NCBI GenBank assembly: GCA_903937835.1
Contig: CAJAAV010000048.1
Span: 1 to 40,582 of the forward strand
Length of the DNA: 40,582 nucleotides
From: an uncultured Chlorobiaceae bacterium
Lineage (GTDB): Bacteria > Bacteroidota > Chlorobiia > Chlorobiales > Chlorobiaceae
Reading direction: 5' to 3'
The notes beneath the pieces were generated by a model that was not told where the DNA came from, did not search any database, and saw nothing but the letters and a program-made list of their open reading frames with translations. A program made the position numbers and the translations under genes. Shown in pieces: positions 18,801 through 26,084 of this stretch. The stretch's first letter is position 1, and every line of letters starts with the position of its first letter.

Positions 18801-19446
18801 GAATGGCTATAACGGCACCTCGGGAGGATGGATTTGATTTGACAGCAACAACTTGACCCGGTTCAAATTCAACTGCATCAAGCGGCTTTTTCGCTTGCTC
18901 GGTCAAAGCATTCCCTGCGTTAGCCTGCTGTTGTTGAGGTTGAGGTTGAGCTTCAGTTGCAAGAAGTGCAGACTTCGTGGCTCGTAACTCCTGAATCAAT
19001 TTGTCATCCCCTCCAATAACTACAGCAAAACGCTGTAACGTATCCAAATCACGATAAATATCATCAACAATCAAGCTCTCGGTGGTCGCATGTGCCCAAC
19101 GATTGCGCACGGTCTGCATCTCTTTAACGAAATGACGAGCTTCGGTTGTCATGCTCAGACTGGTCGCTATCTGGTACCAATTCTGATCGAGCACACGCAG
19201 CAACCCTGCGAGATCCAGTCCACTCAACGTTGTAATATGGCTCTGCTCTATTCGCCGTTTCTGCTGAAAAGAGAGCCCATTGATAACCGCCTTATTCCAC
19301 CAGTCATCAAGGATGGTTGGCAACACCTTTTCCAGAAAAACCGCAAGCTGCCGCGTCACCTCGTTAAGATGCCTGGCGACCGCTCCGTAAATAAGAGCAC
19401 TCTCTTTCATCATGTTTATGTCGATAAATTTAGGGCCGAAATACAC
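15814..19446 (-). CDS. SNF2-family helicase with N-terminal Swt1-type HEPN domain
   Basis: This 1210-residue protein opens with a helical HEPN domain of the Swt1 type (residues about 13-150) carrying the RNase-like motif RNRWAH (Arg114, His119). A Gln-rich linker (QPQPQQQQ) and a Tudor/SH3-like strand region (FEPGQVVAVKSNPSSRG) follow, then an HepA/RapA-like SNF2 motor. Motif I is ADGVGVGKTIEAGLI, motif II is VIVDEAHHIRN, motif III is FLTATPIQLG, and the C-terminal motor motifs are EVGCEGLDYQF and QRIGRIDRNGQ. The C-terminal third is helical and unassigned. The GTG start at 19446 has a loose AAGTGGA ahead; ATG at 19413 is equally possible. It is the first gene of a coupled pair with the GHKL ATPase. 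DNA or nucleoprotein translocation with RNA or DNA cleavage by the HEPN domain is a reasonable inference. Confidence 0.87.
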   Translation of the reverse strand: MYFGPKFIDINMMKESALIYGAVARHLNEVTRQLAVFLEKVLPTILDDWWNKAVINGLSFQQKRRIEQSHITTLSGLDLAGLLRVLDQNWYQIATSLSMTTEARHFVKEMQTVRNRWAHATTESLIVDDIYRDLDTLQRFAVVIGGDDKLIQELRATKSALLATEAQPQPQQQQANAGNALTEQAKKPLDAVEFEPGQVVAVKSNPSSRGAVIAILPSQPENRFKVFLDGQMQIFYASQLQADTVSEQSAGTLVCKEFHAYLTALQIRYPGLSTLYSLNAARIDFIPYQFRPVLRFIRSDRPRLLIADGVGVGKTIEAGLILRELQARRDIRSVLIICPRPLVTERKWENEMKRFEERFTHLDGATLRYCIDEMDLDGVWPEQHQKAIVPYSLFDEALLYGSVKGGHKKRKKGLLNLDPPPRFDLVIVDEAHHIRNQNTFSHKAVRFFCDHAEAVVFLTATPIQLGSSDLFVLLNTLRPDLIIDKESFEHMAEPNPFINKAVSAARTQEPEWPDQVIASLDEATSTSWGQSILRHNPDFIRIHSRLVDGHITDAERVKMISDIEAMHTFASIINRTRRRDIGNFTLRKPETVHIPFTPVQQHLHDELLRIQAEIFIKLHGDANVKFMMTTIRRQAASCLYGLAPFLEDILTRHFDELSWEEADNTELAPPDATINSIQSQIQALLEGARSLELYDPKLEALRTIIRDKQSLPNNKVMLFSSFRHTLNYLYNNLGEEAFRVGMIHGGTPDDVRVILRSRFEKSKDDPDCLDVLLFSEVGCEGLDYQFCDCMVNYDLPWNPMRIEQRIGRIDRNGQKSDSVAIVNMITPGTVDADIYERCLVRIGVFNNALGGSEEILGEITNEIKNIAENYNLDEDERKLMLQQLADNKIRLMQEQEELEQRQVELFGIRLPEAQMKSEIEEAASFWLSPSSIRSLITLYLQRVCGSDQEYILGEKSLKTIRLSQDARSSLLRDFQQLPRQNNSVYREWENWLKGGTPHLLATFESDCAMQHHEATFIMPLHPLVKQAALSFDAKQRIVTNLSVASNDVPAGRYEFAIYQWRFHGIKEDLLLQPIASSEVVTEYLGRLLEKAVDGLSGIAGEVPSSVWDTLDEQHYKLWSDAKAKHQQRTQELAEYRRVSLSTSHQARMALLGEQLQQTSNDKIQKMRESQIATAEADYARRTQELDIAMERADIIASAVAYGVITIYGEK

Positions 19447-19496
19447 TCCACTTCACCAGTACTATTCTGTCTGAAAATCGAAGGCAACGTTGGGTC

Positions 19497-19527
19497 AATG
19501 AAAACAAGCAAAAACAGTGTTTTCATT
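19497..19527. promoter_or_regulatory. Perfect 9-bp inverted repeat upstream of the helicase operon
   Basis: AATGAAAAC (19497-19505) and GTTTTCATT (19519-19527) are exact inverted copies separated by 13 bases, about 50 bp ahead of the helicase start on the minus strand. A TTGACC box (read on the minus strand, 19493-19498) overlaps the inner arm and could be a -35 element, so the repeat could act as an operator. This is inference from position. Confidence 0.4.
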
Positions 19528-19740
19528 TGGCACTTTCCATCACCGTTAAAAAAACGCAACAGAGCGATAGCTTTTTATTCAATCAAAGCAAAAAAATGGA
19601 GATACCGAAAAAAAACGCAATGACCAACGTTAAAAATAAGCTAACGTAATGATAAAATCCGAGGAGCGATCAATGTCGACCTCAAACTATCTGTTTCCAA
19701 TAGAGCATCTCTGGCTGAATACTCCCAAATAATGGAAGCA

Positions 19741-19827
19741 GACTTCAGAACAGATGTTCTCCATCTTCAAAGAAGCCGTTACTGTTATGAAAGAAATGCC
19801 ATAGAGTGTAAATTCACTCGTTGACAA
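19741..19827 (+). repeat. Direct repeat upstream of ptuA (partner 22244-22330)
   Basis: The 87 bp align without gaps to 22244-22330 at about 80% identity; the last 54 bp are about 89% identical. In the same forward frame both copies read as a matching peptide tail ending in a stop codon (SRYCYERNAIECKFTR here, SRYYYERTAIDCKFTF in the other). They look like the 3' ends of two decayed copies of one gene. In this copy the frame stays open back to about 19645 but has no good start. No family recognised. Confidence 0.75.
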
Positions 19828-19907
19828 GGATTGATTGACCGGCTCCCTGAAATTTTCGGCGAATCGAAAAGCTTTATGGCAACCCTTGAACAAGACAAAA
19901 AAATGTC

Positions 19908-21218
19908 ATGAAAATCAACCACCTCGATTTATCGAACTATAAGGGATTCAAAGAGACGAGCATTGACTTCGACGATGACTTCAATTTGATCGTTGGTGAA
20001 AACGGGAGCGGCAAGAGCAGCTTGCTTGATGCGTTGGCTGTTGCTGCCGGGAGCTTTTTATTGGGTGTGAAGGGCTACGATTCACGGCATATCAGAGACG
20101 AAGATGTCCGTATCGAATACAGCAAACAGAGCGAAAATCCCGTTCCATTGCCCCAGTATCCCGTCTCAGTTGCGGTAAAAGGTTCCATTTCTGATCCCGA
20201 GGCACTGCATGGGAAATGGGATCTGGAGTGGAAGCGGGAGATTTATGGCAAAGGGGGCAAGACCACCAGTAAGGATGCCAGAGCCCTGAAAGAGTTGGCG
20301 GAAAAGATTGTGCAAAAGGTTCAGGATGATCAACGGGTAACTCTTCCTTTAATAGCATATTATGGGGCAGGAAGGTTATGGATTCCGACAAAGGAGATGC
20401 TGCCGAATGATAACATTCCCTCTGCATTAAGAAATCCTGTTCGTCTCGAAGCCTATACCTTTTGCATTGATCCAAGAATAAAATTCAGCGAAATCTTTAA
20501 TTGGCTCGCAAACGAAAAATATATCTCCCTGGAGCAGGGTCACGAGAATGCGACGTTCAAGGCCGCGAAGGATGCCATGAGGCGCTGTGTGGATAATTGC
20601 AACTATCTGGATTATAGCGTCAAGGACAAAAATCTTGTGGTTGAATATGGGGGTAAAGGGCGATTACCTTTCAACCTGCTTAGTGATGGTCAACGATCCA
20701 TGCTTGCGGTTGTTGCAGACATCGCAATCAAGGCGGCGGTTTTGAATCCGCACCATGGCGAAGCCGTTCTACAAGAGACCTCCGGTGTTGTTCTGCTTGA
20801 TGAAATAGATTTGCACCTTCATCCCAAATGGCAGCGCCAGGTTGTATCGAACCTTAAAAACATATTTCCCAAAATTCAGTTTTTTGCCTCAACACACTCC
20901 CCACAGGTGATCGGCGAAACACCGGCAAGTCAACTTATTGTTTTGCGGCAAGATGGAAGCTGGTTCAAGCCAGATGCGTCACTTGGCCTCAACAGCAATG
21001 AGGTCTTACGGGATATTATGGGGGCAAACTACGTGAGCCCCGGATTTTCTGAAAAAATTGCACAACTGGACGACTACCTTGCAAATGCTGAATTTGAGGA
21101 GGCTCAAAATTTATTGAATGCTCTTCGAAATGAATTTCCAAATGTGCCAGAGTTTGATCGTGTAGACGCCTATATGGATCGCATGGATGCAATCGCCGGA
21201 GAGGATGATTCACGTTAA
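19908..21218 (+). CDS. ptuA: Septu-like ATPase PtuA
   Basis: This 436-residue RecF/SMC-like ATPase starts MKINHLDLSNYKGFKE. Walker A is GENGSGKSSLLDAL, the ABC signature is LLSDGQRSMLA, Walker B is GVVLLDEIDLHLHP and the H-loop is FFASTHSPQVIGE. These ATPases pair with HNH nucleases in Septu systems and in retron Ec78-type systems, where the ATPase forms the scaffold and regulates the nuclease. The next gene is the matching HNH protein, 13 bp downstream. No reverse transcriptase or retron RNA was seen nearby, so plain Septu is the better reading. The symbol is given by family and context, not by a search. Confidence 0.82.
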   Translation: MKINHLDLSNYKGFKETSIDFDDDFNLIVGENGSGKSSLLDALAVAAGSFLLGVKGYDSRHIRDEDVRIEYSKQSENPVPLPQYPVSVAVKGSISDPEALHGKWDLEWKREIYGKGGKTTSKDARALKELAEKIVQKVQDDQRVTLPLIAYYGAGRLWIPTKEMLPNDNIPSALRNPVRLEAYTFCIDPRIKFSEIFNWLANEKYISLEQGHENATFKAAKDAMRRCVDNCNYLDYSVKDKNLVVEYGGKGRLPFNLLSDGQRSMLAVVADIAIKAAVLNPHHGEAVLQETSGVVLLDEIDLHLHPKWQRQVVSNLKNIFPKIQFFASTHSPQVIGETPASQLIVLRQDGSWFKPDASLGLNSNEVLRDIMGANYVSPGFSEKIAQLDDYLANAEFEEAQNLLNALRNEFPNVPEFDRVDAYMDRMDAIAGEDDSR

Positions 21219-21231
21219 TTGCTGCTGACCC

Positions 21232-21942
21232 ATGCGCTATATCGAAAAAAATGAACCCCCCCAGGCGCTTCTCTTCTGGAAAGCTCAACGCAATGCTGCT
21301 GCACAGTCCCTTGATTTTGCTGAATTGGGTCGTGTCGAAATGAATGGAGAGATGGTGGATGTCAAGAAAGCCATCAAATCACAACGACTGAAAGATCAGG
21401 GCTTTTTATGTGCATACACAATGCTCTGGATTACGGCAGATACTTCGCATATCGAACACCTCATTCCCCAGTCATTGTCTCGCATCGAAAAGCATAGAGA
21501 ACAAACGGTTGAATACGGAAACATGGTCGTGTGTTATCCCGGAAAGGAGAGTAAAGGCTGTATTGAATTTGGAGCAACTTACCGTGGCGATGCGTTGCTT
21601 GCCGTGACACCTCGCGATCCAAAGTGCGAGATTTTGATCCAGTATCATCAGAATGGAACGGTGACAAGCGATGAACCAGCGGTTGAGCGAATGCTTAATG
21701 AGGAAGTTTTGAATCTGAATGCACCAACGCTCAAAGATCGCAGGAAAGATATCTTTGATCAGCATGGAGTTGGCTTGAGGTCAGATAAGCCTCTGAAGAT
21801 TAGAGAAGCAGAACGTTTCGTAAACTCTGTCATGAGCCAAAATGCAAAAGGGGAACTTCCTCCTTTTTGTGTTGCACTTGCCCATGCGGCCCTCAAACAT
21901 ATTGAGCTGCTCAAAAAACGACGTGAACGACTGATGGCTTAG
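21232..21942 (+). CDS. ptuB: Septu-like HNH nuclease PtuB (TIGR02646 type)
   Basis: This 236-residue protein has the layout of the TIGR02646/PtuB family: an N-terminal MRYIEKNEPP, then CAYTMLWI, then the nuclease core SHIEHLIPQSL, then EYGNMVVCYPGKES as the Asn/Cys part of the HNH fold. The catalytic His is likely the one in IEHLIP. The usual second Cys pair is less clear than in canonical HNH proteins, as is common in this family. It probably cleaves DNA once released or activated by PtuA. It follows ptuA after 13 bp on the same strand. Confidence 0.8.
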   Translation: MRYIEKNEPPQALLFWKAQRNAAAQSLDFAELGRVEMNGEMVDVKKAIKSQRLKDQGFLCAYTMLWITADTSHIEHLIPQSLSRIEKHREQTVEYGNMVVCYPGKESKGCIEFGATYRGDALLAVTPRDPKCEILIQYHQNGTVTSDEPAVERMLNEEVLNLNAPTLKDRRKDIFDQHGVGLRSDKPLKIREAERFVNSVMSQNAKGELPPFCVALAHAALKHIELLKKRRERLMA

Positions 21943-22005
21943 CGTCTTCCATAATCAGGACGTTAACAAGAATAGTTCTCCGTATTGGTACGAATTGCCA
22001 AGTCC

Positions 22006-22080
22006 TCAGCAGCTCTTCCTGCCCGCTCCGTTCGGCCCGGCAATGATAATAATTTTTTTCAACGTCTTTGCCCGCTCAAC
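22006..22080 (-). pseudogene. Relic of a zeta-toxin-like P-loop kinase start
   Basis: Read on the minus strand from about 22080, the frame gives LKKIIIIAGPNGAG and then stops after four more codons. KKIIIIAGPNGAGKTT is the classic opening of zeta-toxin/UDP-GlcNAc kinase-like ATPases. Here the KTT that should follow is lost and the frame shifts; the next frame gives EELLRTWQFVP, plausible as the continuation with a short deletion. There is no complete gene. The rest of 21943-22350 holds a repeat copy (22244-22330) and no other gene I can support. Confidence 0.5.
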
Positions 22081-22243
22081 TGTTTACGTAATCAGGGATC
22101 ACAAAAAAGATAACAATTTGATAGTTCAAACAGGACTGGATAATTCATTATATCCGCCCGGTATCCCATCCGATTATATTTCTACCTCAGATGGATCTCC
22201 CCGTATATTAAAGAGAGATAGTCCAGTTTGATTCCAGATAAAT

Positions 22244-22330
22244 GACTTCCAATCAGAACTTCTCCATCAATCAATCAGCCGTTACTATTATGAAAGAACT
22301 GCCATAGATTGTAAATTCACTTTTTAACAA
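22244..22330 (+). repeat. Direct repeat upstream of the methyltransferase gene (partner 19741-19827)
   Basis: This is the second copy of the 87-bp repeat, ending 20 bp before the methyltransferase start. It reads as SRYYYERTAIDCKFTF then stop in the forward frame. Together with the copy at 19741 it brackets the Septu pair and the P-loop relic. Confidence 0.75.
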
Positions 22331-22350
22331 AAAATTACTCCCCCAAGGTA

Positions 22351-24252
22351 ATGAAAGCTGCGCTCCTCCCATCTCCTGCTCATCAGGTCGCCCCAAAACC
22401 ACTCCTGAAATGGGCTGGCGGAAAAACTCAGCTTTTAGGCGAAATAATCCCAAAAATCCCGCAAAACTATTCCCGTTACATTGAGCCATTCTTCGGTGGA
22501 GGAGCGGTTTTCTTTTCGCTCCGCCCTGAGCAAGCAATTATTGCCGATAACAACCCTGAGCTTATCAACCTCTACCAAACAGTTGCTGATGATCTTGACG
22601 GGGTTATCGCCAAGCTTCGCCAGTATGAAAATACCGAGGACTCCTTTTATGCTGTCCGAGCCAAGGACTGGACGAAGCTCTCTTGCGCCGAGGCATCAGC
22701 ACGCACCATCTTTTTGAACAAAACCTGTTATAACGGCCTTTATCGCGTCAATAAATCCGGCGGGTTCAATGTGCCTTTCGGCGGATACAAGAACCCTAAA
22801 ATAACCGATGAAGTCTCTCTTTATGCTGCATCAGCACTGTTGAGGAGGAGCACCATAATTTGCGGTGATTACAAGAGGGTGCTACAAGAAAATGCTCGGC
22901 CAGGAGACTTTATTTTTCTTGACCCACCTTATCTGCCAGTCTCTGAGTACTCCGATTTCAAGCGATACACCAAAGAACAGTTCTACGAAGAGGACCATAT
23001 TGAGCTTGCCGCTGAGGTAAAACGTCTGCATGAGCTGGGCTGCCATGTTGTACTCACAAACTCAAACCATCCACTGGTCAACGAGCAGTACGAAATGTTT
23101 CCCATGGAAGTGGTTCAGACAAAGCGGTACATCTCCTGTAATGGCAAGGGACGGAGAGGTGAAGATATGATTGTCACCATTCCACCGAAACAGGGGTTCA
23201 ATCTTCACCTGGTCTCCCAAGCCCTGCCTCCACAGGTGGCAAAATATCCATCGACCAGGTACATGGGCTCAAAACAGAAGCTGCTGACTGAAATTTGGGC
23301 TGTTGCCTCACAATTTGAATTTGAAACTGCGATAGATCTCTTTTCCGGCTCCGGGGTCGTCGGGTACATGTTAAAATCGCAGGGCAAAACGGTTATCAGC
23401 AACGACTATATGGCAATGTCGTACACGTTTGCCAAAGCGATGATTGAAAACAGCGACCTTACCCTGTCGCAGGCTGAAGCCATGGCCCTGCTCGAACCGG
23501 TCGAACCTATTGATCACTTTGTCGAAACACGATTTCAGGGACTCTACTACAGCGATGAGGATAACCGCCTGATCGATATTATCCGCTCAAACGTCAAGGC
23601 GTTAAGAAACCCTTGCAAAAAAGCAATCGCCATGACCGCCTTGATTCGTGCTTGCCTGAAAAAACGCCCTCGCGGCATCTTCACCTATATCGGCCATCGC
23701 TATGATGACGGGCGCAAGGATCTGCTCATGACGTTTCAAGCCCAGTTTCTTGAGGCGGTTGAGAGTGTCAATGCTGCGGTCTTTGATAATGGCAGACAGA
23801 ACAAGGCACGTCACGGAGATGCCATGACACTGCAAAACCAGGAATCAGGACTGGTCTATATTGACCCTCCCTATTATTCCCCTTTATCGGATAATGAATA
23901 CGTGCGCCGTTACCATTTTATTGAAGGTCTGGCTCGTGACTGGCAGGGTGTAGAGATTCAGGAACACACGGTCACCAAAAAATTCAAGTCATACCCAACG
24001 CCATTTTCGTCAAGAAATGGTGCGGCTGATGCGTTCGACAAGCTATTCAAACATTTCCGCAACAGTCTGATCATGGTCTCCTACTCCTCCAACAGCCTCC
24101 CGACTCTGGATGAAATGGTGACAATTCTGGCAAAACACAAGCCTCACGTCGAAGTCGTGCCGGTCAATTACAAGTACTCTTTTGGTAATCAGGGAAACAA
24201 GGTCGGCAAGAACAAAAACGATGTCCAGGAATATATTTTTGTGGGCTATTAA
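22351..24252 (+). CDS. Fused double D12-class adenine-N6 DNA methyltransferase
   Basis: This 633-residue protein carries two complete D12 (Dam-type) methyltransferase domains in tandem. Domain 1 has the AdoMet region KWAGGKTQLLGEIIP, EPFFGGGAVFFSL and catalytic DPPY at about residue 191 (IFLDPPYLPVSEY). Domain 2 has RYMGSKQKLLTEIW, DLFSGSGVVGYML and DPPY at about residue 504 (VYIDPPYYSPLSDNEY). Fused pairs of this kind (M.FokI is the known case) methylate the two strands of an asymmetric site, one domain per strand. The neighbouring endonuclease is of the AlwI family, which cuts at asymmetric sites, so the fusion makes sense. The exact sequence recognised cannot be read here. Confidence 0.92.
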   Translation: MKAALLPSPAHQVAPKPLLKWAGGKTQLLGEIIPKIPQNYSRYIEPFFGGGAVFFSLRPEQAIIADNNPELINLYQTVADDLDGVIAKLRQYENTEDSFYAVRAKDWTKLSCAEASARTIFLNKTCYNGLYRVNKSGGFNVPFGGYKNPKITDEVSLYAASALLRRSTIICGDYKRVLQENARPGDFIFLDPPYLPVSEYSDFKRYTKEQFYEEDHIELAAEVKRLHELGCHVVLTNSNHPLVNEQYEMFPMEVVQTKRYISCNGKGRRGEDMIVTIPPKQGFNLHLVSQALPPQVAKYPSTRYMGSKQKLLTEIWAVASQFEFETAIDLFSGSGVVGYMLKSQGKTVISNDYMAMSYTFAKAMIENSDLTLSQAEAMALLEPVEPIDHFVETRFQGLYYSDEDNRLIDIIRSNVKALRNPCKKAIAMTALIRACLKKRPRGIFTYIGHRYDDGRKDLLMTFQAQFLEAVESVNAAVFDNGRQNKARHGDAMTLQNQESGLVYIDPPYYSPLSDNEYVRRYHFIEGLARDWQGVEIQEHTVTKKFKSYPTPFSSRNGAADAFDKLFKHFRNSLIMVSYSSNSLPTLDEMVTILAKHKPHVEVVPVNYKYSFGNQGNKVGKNKNDVQEYIFVGY

Positions 24253-24266
24253 CGGGAACATATCCA

Positions 24267-25967
24267 ATGAGACCATGGTGTTTGGGGAACACAACAGTTC
24301 GCAGCCCGTTCCGATTGCGTGATGGCCTGGTGGCATTGTCATCATCATCGCTTCAAGGAAACTTGCGGGGACAAGAACAGGAAATTGCCTTTCGGCGATT
24401 GCTGGGGGAACATGGAATTGTCGAGCTTGGCACTGATGAAACATATAGCGTCGGGCGTAAATGGCGCTCGGCCCTGAACAAGCTTGGCTTTCTTTATCCT
24501 GAAATTCCTTTAGCCGCAGGTGTTCCTCAAAGTGAAATCGGCCTCATTGATATGATTACCTCAAATGGCTGGCGGCTGATCCGTGCAGACACAGTGCCCG
24601 CCATGCAGGAGTGCTTTTTGCGTTCGTTGGCCGCACATTACATCCCTTCGGCATTGGAGCAAAAATACCACTTCCCGGTTTTCTCCCCACTTCGGCACAC
24701 CCTGGCCATCATGCTGGCGCTGGAGACGAGTACCGGTGAAAGTCGCATCAACTTCATAGAAATGGCGCTCGTCGTACAACTGACCAACAGCGACGACACC
24801 ATTGACAGCATTGTTTCACGGATACTGGCATTACGGGAACGACGAATGGAGGCGACAAACAAGCGGCAATTCGACAGGCAGGAGAGAGAGGCCGCCGCTG
24901 AACTGCACAACTATAAAGCGCCCACATTCAATGACTATGCCGACACCAATCTGCGCTATCTCAAAGCGACCGGACTTGTCCAAAGTAAGGGACGAGGAGT
25001 TTCTCTGGTCCAGGAAAAACATGTTTTTATTGAGGCGTTGGTCAGGGATCGCACAATCCCTGATTCTGGAAGATCCTACTTTATAACCTTATGCAAAGGC
25101 GCAACATTACCTACCGACAATCAGGATTCAGCATTGATCGTGCTGGATGATCTTCTGCAACAGCTTGAAAGACGCGGGATTGCATTCGATACAACCGGAA
25201 AACCAACCACTACCCCGGCTGATATTGCCATCATTCGGCACCAGATTGAATCGATAATTGCAAAGCTGAATGAAGAGGAGTACGCAACACGACAGGCACT
25301 TGAATGGCAAGAAATTGCGTTGTACATGGAACTTCTCGCCATGAATCGCCGAGGCAAGAAAACGTTGGCAAACGGAGAGGAGATCGAGATACCACAATCA
25401 GAGGCACCCGCATATTTTGAATGGATTTTATGGAGAGCTTTTCTTGCCATCAACAGCCTCAACAACAAACCCTACGATGCGAGGCGCTTTAACATCGACC
25501 AGGATTTTTTACCCGTTGGCACTGCTCCCGGAAATGGCCCCGACCTGATCTTTGAGTTTCATGACTTCATTGTGGTGGTCGAGGTGACTTTAACCGACAA
25601 CTCAAGACAGGAGGCCGCCGAAGGCGAACCTGTACGTCGGCATATTGCAGAGATTGCCATGCAATCGACCAAACCTGTATACGGACTCTTTATCGCAAAT
25701 CGGATAGATTCGAACACTGCGGAAACATTTCGTATCGGCAGTTGGTTTACTCGAACCGATGATAAAATGCGGCTGGATATTATTCCGGTGACACTACTCC
25801 AATTCAAAAGCTTTTTTGAAGCACTCTTCAAATCTGGCAACATTGATGTCTGCTTGATTCGTGAATTACTCGACCTCTGCGGAGAATCTCGACAGCAGCA
25901 CGAAGCTCCTGCATGGAAATGCAAAATTGAGGAGACTATTAGCAACAGGATTGCGATCTTGCCTTAG
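24267..25967 (+). CDS. AlwI-family type IIS restriction endonuclease
   Basis: This 566-residue protein begins MRPWCLGNTTVRSPFRLRDG, matching the conserved opening of AlwI-type endonucleases, followed by GRKWRSALNKLGFLYPEI. Near residues 425-440 it has PDLIFEFHDFIVVVEVTLT, then RQEAAEGEPVRRH, the family's catalytic region (Asp about 425, Glu about 437). This family includes AlwI, PleI, MlyI and the nicking relative BstNBI, which bind a short asymmetric site and cut a few bases away. It starts 14 bp after the methyltransferase stop, giving a methyltransferase-first operon. The recognition site may be GGATC-like or GAGTC-like; this is family knowledge, not shown by the sequence. Confidence 0.88.
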   Translation: MRPWCLGNTTVRSPFRLRDGLVALSSSSLQGNLRGQEQEIAFRRLLGEHGIVELGTDETYSVGRKWRSALNKLGFLYPEIPLAAGVPQSEIGLIDMITSNGWRLIRADTVPAMQECFLRSLAAHYIPSALEQKYHFPVFSPLRHTLAIMLALETSTGESRINFIEMALVVQLTNSDDTIDSIVSRILALRERRMEATNKRQFDRQEREAAAELHNYKAPTFNDYADTNLRYLKATGLVQSKGRGVSLVQEKHVFIEALVRDRTIPDSGRSYFITLCKGATLPTDNQDSALIVLDDLLQQLERRGIAFDTTGKPTTTPADIAIIRHQIESIIAKLNEEEYATRQALEWQEIALYMELLAMNRRGKKTLANGEEIEIPQSEAPAYFEWILWRAFLAINSLNNKPYDARRFNIDQDFLPVGTAPGNGPDLIFEFHDFIVVVEVTLTDNSRQEAAEGEPVRRHIAEIAMQSTKPVYGLFIANRIDSNTAETFRIGSWFTRTDDKMRLDIIPVTLLQFKSFFEALFKSGNIDVCLIRELLDLCGESRQQHEAPAWKCKIEETISNRIAILP

Positions 25968-26044
25968 CATGGCAAACAAGAAATCTGTAAAGTTCCTTGC
26001 TACCGCAATCAAAATCATCTATTTTATGCTCAAATATTTTGGCT

Positions 26045-26069
26045 GGTGGCTTCGGCAAGCTCAGCCACC
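26045..26069. repeat. REP-like palindromic repeat
   Basis: GGTGGCT (26045-26051) pairs with AGCCACC (26063-26069) across an 11-base loop, with an internal alternative hairpin (GCTT/AAGC). The phrase TTCGGCAAGCTCAGCCACC resembles an extragenic palindromic repeat seen in many bacterial genomes. It lies between the restriction gene and the next minus-strand gene and could also act as a transcription barrier. Confidence 0.6.
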
Positions 26070-26084
26070 GATAGAAGCTCATCA

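Noticed and set aside
12701-19446. DISARM or BREX assignment for the helicase region
   Set aside because: The SNF2 motor alone is not diagnostic; DrmA, DrmB, PglZ, PglX and BrxC-like genes are absent.
19447-22350. Retron (Ec78-like) with the PtuA/PtuB pair
   Set aside because: No reverse transcriptase gene or retron RNA structure is visible next to the pair.
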